A stretch of DNA of 64,000 nt from CAYNST01 sp964434105 (GTDB lineage Bacteria > Pseudomonadota > Gammaproteobacteria > Pseudomonadales > Cellvibrionaceae): assembly GCA_964434105.1 (NCBI GenBank), contig CAYSTJ010000018.1, forward strand, positions 1 through 64,000. Direction: 5' to 3'. Of this stretch, positions 62,943 to 64,000 are shown in pieces. The position numbers and the translations under genes were made by a program. The notes under the pieces are model-generated. The model was not told the DNA's origin. It saw nothing but the letters and a program-made list of their open reading frames with translations, and did not search any database. The stretch's first letter is position 1, and the number at the start of each line of letters is the position of its first letter.

Positions 62943-63398
62943 ATGCAAAATCCATCTATTACGCTGTTTCTATTTGTTGTTATGCTTACAGGCTGTGGGA
63001 CGACGAATGTGTGTCTCCCCGGGGAAGGGCGGCCGCTCGTAGCCGGTACACAGGCCCAGGTGGTCAAGGTTTCGCTTGATGCGGCGGGCAAGCCGGCTGT
63101 TGATGTCGAGCCGGTCATTGCTTTGCCAGGTGAAAGGGTGATATTCGCCGGACCCCCGGTTTTTACTTTGCGTTTTGTTAACGATTCGCCATTATCACCC
63201 CGCGAGTTTCTGACAGAATTCGGTGCGTTGTCACTGGCGTTACCAAAACGGGATTTCAGCCAGCGCGATTTTCTGAATTCAATCGAAAATGTTGAGCTTT
63301 CTGTGCTTCTGAATAATCACCAGGGAATCAGGGTTTACCCGTATGAAATACTGGTTAATGGGAAGTCGTTAACGTCCCATCTGATTATGCCGGAGTAA
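62943..63398 (+). CDS. Small lipoprotein of unknown function
   Basis: A 151-aa protein from ATG 62943 with a signal peptide and lipobox (LFLFVVMLTGCGTTNVC), so probably lipid-anchored. The mature part is beta-rich (AQVVKVSLDAAGKPAVDVEP; ERVIFAGPPVFTLRFVNDSP; GIRVYPYEILVNGKSL). I do not recognise a family. The longer reading from 62775 would run through uncertain sequence and lose the signal peptide. It precedes the Crp/Fnr gene by 63 bp. Confidence 0.72.
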   Translation: MQNPSITLFLFVVMLTGCGTTNVCLPGEGRPLVAGTQAQVVKVSLDAAGKPAVDVEPVIALPGERVIFAGPPVFTLRFVNDSPLSPREFLTEFGALSLALPKRDFSQRDFLNSIENVELSVLLNNHQGIRVYPYEILVNGKSLTSHLIMPE

Positions 63399-63461
63399 TG
63401 GCCGGTACGCCGCGCGGCTGGTGACTATCGGTCGGCTGTCCAATCCAGGGGTTAACTCACT

Positions 63462-64000
63462 ATGCTCGAACATGTCAGTCTGTTCCACAACCTGCCACCG
63501 GACTCGCTCGCACGACTTGAGAAAACGTCGGTTCAGCGCAAATACCCCAAAAATACCATTCTATTTATGGAGGGTGACGAGAATGGCCAGCTGTTTGTCA
63601 TACAATCGGGGATGGTCTGTGTCTATACCGACGATGACGAAGGGCGCCAGCTGGTACTCAATTACATGGGGCCGGGTGAGTATTTCGGTGAGCTGGCGCT
63701 GATTGACAATCAACCCCGATCAGCCTCCGTAGTCACGGTGGAAGACTCCCAGTTGCTGTGTATTTCGCGAGAGTGCTTTCGGGAATTTATGCGGTCACAC
63801 CCTGAACTCTATGAGGTGTTGATGATTGAGCTGGTGCGCAAAATCAGGCAGCTAACGGATAACGTCAAGGATATGGCGCTTCTGGATGTATACGGGCGCG
63901 TGGCCAGCACGCTGGAGCGTCTATGCAGTAGTTCCGAAGTCTCCGATATGAAACTGACGCATCAGGATATTGCCAATATGGTCGGCGCATCGCGGGAAAT
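63462..64000 (+). CDS. Crp/Fnr family transcriptional regulator (3' end off window)
   Basis: ATG 63462 opens a reading frame that continues to the window end (about 180 codons). The N-terminal cNMP-binding-like beta barrel is visible: KYPKNTILFMEGDENGQLFV, GEYFGELALIDNQPRSASVV; then the dimerisation helix (ELVRKIRQLTDNVKDMALLD) and the start of the HTH (MKLTHQDIANMVGASRE). The four N-terminal Cys of FNR are absent, so an Fe-S O2 sensor is unlikely. The effector is unknown. Confidence 0.9.
   Translation, partial: MLEHVSLFHNLPPDSLARLEKTSVQRKYPKNTILFMEGDENGQLFVIQSGMVCVYTDDDEGRQLVLNYMGPGEYFGELALIDNQPRSASVVTVEDSQLLCISRECFREFMRSHPELYEVLMIELVRKIRQLTDNVKDMALLDVYGRVASTLERLCSSSEVSDMKLTHQDIANMVGASRE

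Noticed and set aside
62482..62943. 153-aa plus-strand reading frame across the family-2 element
   Set aside because: It is made of element sequence and intergenic DNA, with no domain and no plausible ribosome-binding site.
1..64000. tRNA genes, rRNA genes, CRISPR arrays or prophage
   Set aside because: Reading the intergenic gaps showed no cloverleaf, no regularly spaced repeats and no structural phage genes. A tRNAscan or covariance search would be decisive and was not possible.

Overview
The window looks like a chromosomal segment of a gammaproteobacterium, probably from the Pseudomonadales/Cellvibrionales side of the class. This rests on gene content and order: a monomeric NADP-isocitrate dehydrogenase, the lptD-surA-pdxA-rsmA-apaG-apaH order, a divergent amgK-murU pair for MurNAc recycling, an nrdR-ribD-ribE-ribB-ribH-nusB-thiL-pgpA-ribA block, and rpsF-rpsR-rplI-dnaB. 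I see no rRNA, tRNA, CRISPR array, plasmid or prophage region. Base composition is moderate-to-high GC and fairly even, apart from AT-richer intergenic mobile elements.

Layout. 1-3 kb: a terminator of an off-window gene, a DUF3301 gene and monomeric icd. 3-11 kb: a glucosylglycerate module. Phosphatase, GT81 synthase (GpgS), GH13_18 phosphorylase and an esterase form a minus-strand operon that converges on a 1030-aa GH15/phosphorylase-kinase-alpha-like gene. 11-24 kb: small lipoprotein, AsmA-like protein, parC, PilZ proteins, a two-gene phage-like primosome pair (lambda-P-like and a triple-DnaT-domain protein), NADAR-radA, a CotH-type lipoprotein and ettA. 24-35 kb: glyA, nrdR, the riboflavin genes, nusB, thiL, pgpA, ribA and dxs. 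35-45 kb: outer-membrane biogenesis/apaH operon, amgK-murU, an M48 protease and two TM2 proteins. 45-54.6 kb: ribosomal operon with promoter and leader hairpin, dnaB, panC, panD, acs, ppnN, an Smr protein and trmO. 54.6-64 kb: a TPR/zinc-peptidase-like protein, a periplasmic solute-binding-like protein, a histidine kinase and its EAL response regulator, yigZ, a lipoprotein and a truncated Crp/Fnr regulator.

The least expected content is between genes. Two families of small non-coding mobile elements sit almost only in promoter or intercistronic gaps. Family 1 (24.1, 29.8, 57.2 kb, and a decayed copy at 57.5 kb) has GTAAC-type ends and 8-bp target duplications, as IS66-family elements do. Family 2 (30.4, 41.7, 62.5 kb) has about 23-bp inverted ends starting GGGTCTGTTGACG. 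Read outward, those ends encode M-x-x-K-R-Q-Q-T-L. In thiL and yigZ this peptide is fused in frame to the host protein, so the element supplies the start codon in yigZ and possibly in thiL. The same insertion also contributes the last base of the nusB stop codon.

Functional themes are: glucosylglycerate (compatible solute) synthesis and phosphorolysis; complete riboflavin synthesis with RibA activity apparently separated from a degenerate RibB C-terminal domain; envelope assembly and peptidoglycan recycling; replication; and c-di-GMP signalling through PilZ and EAL proteins.
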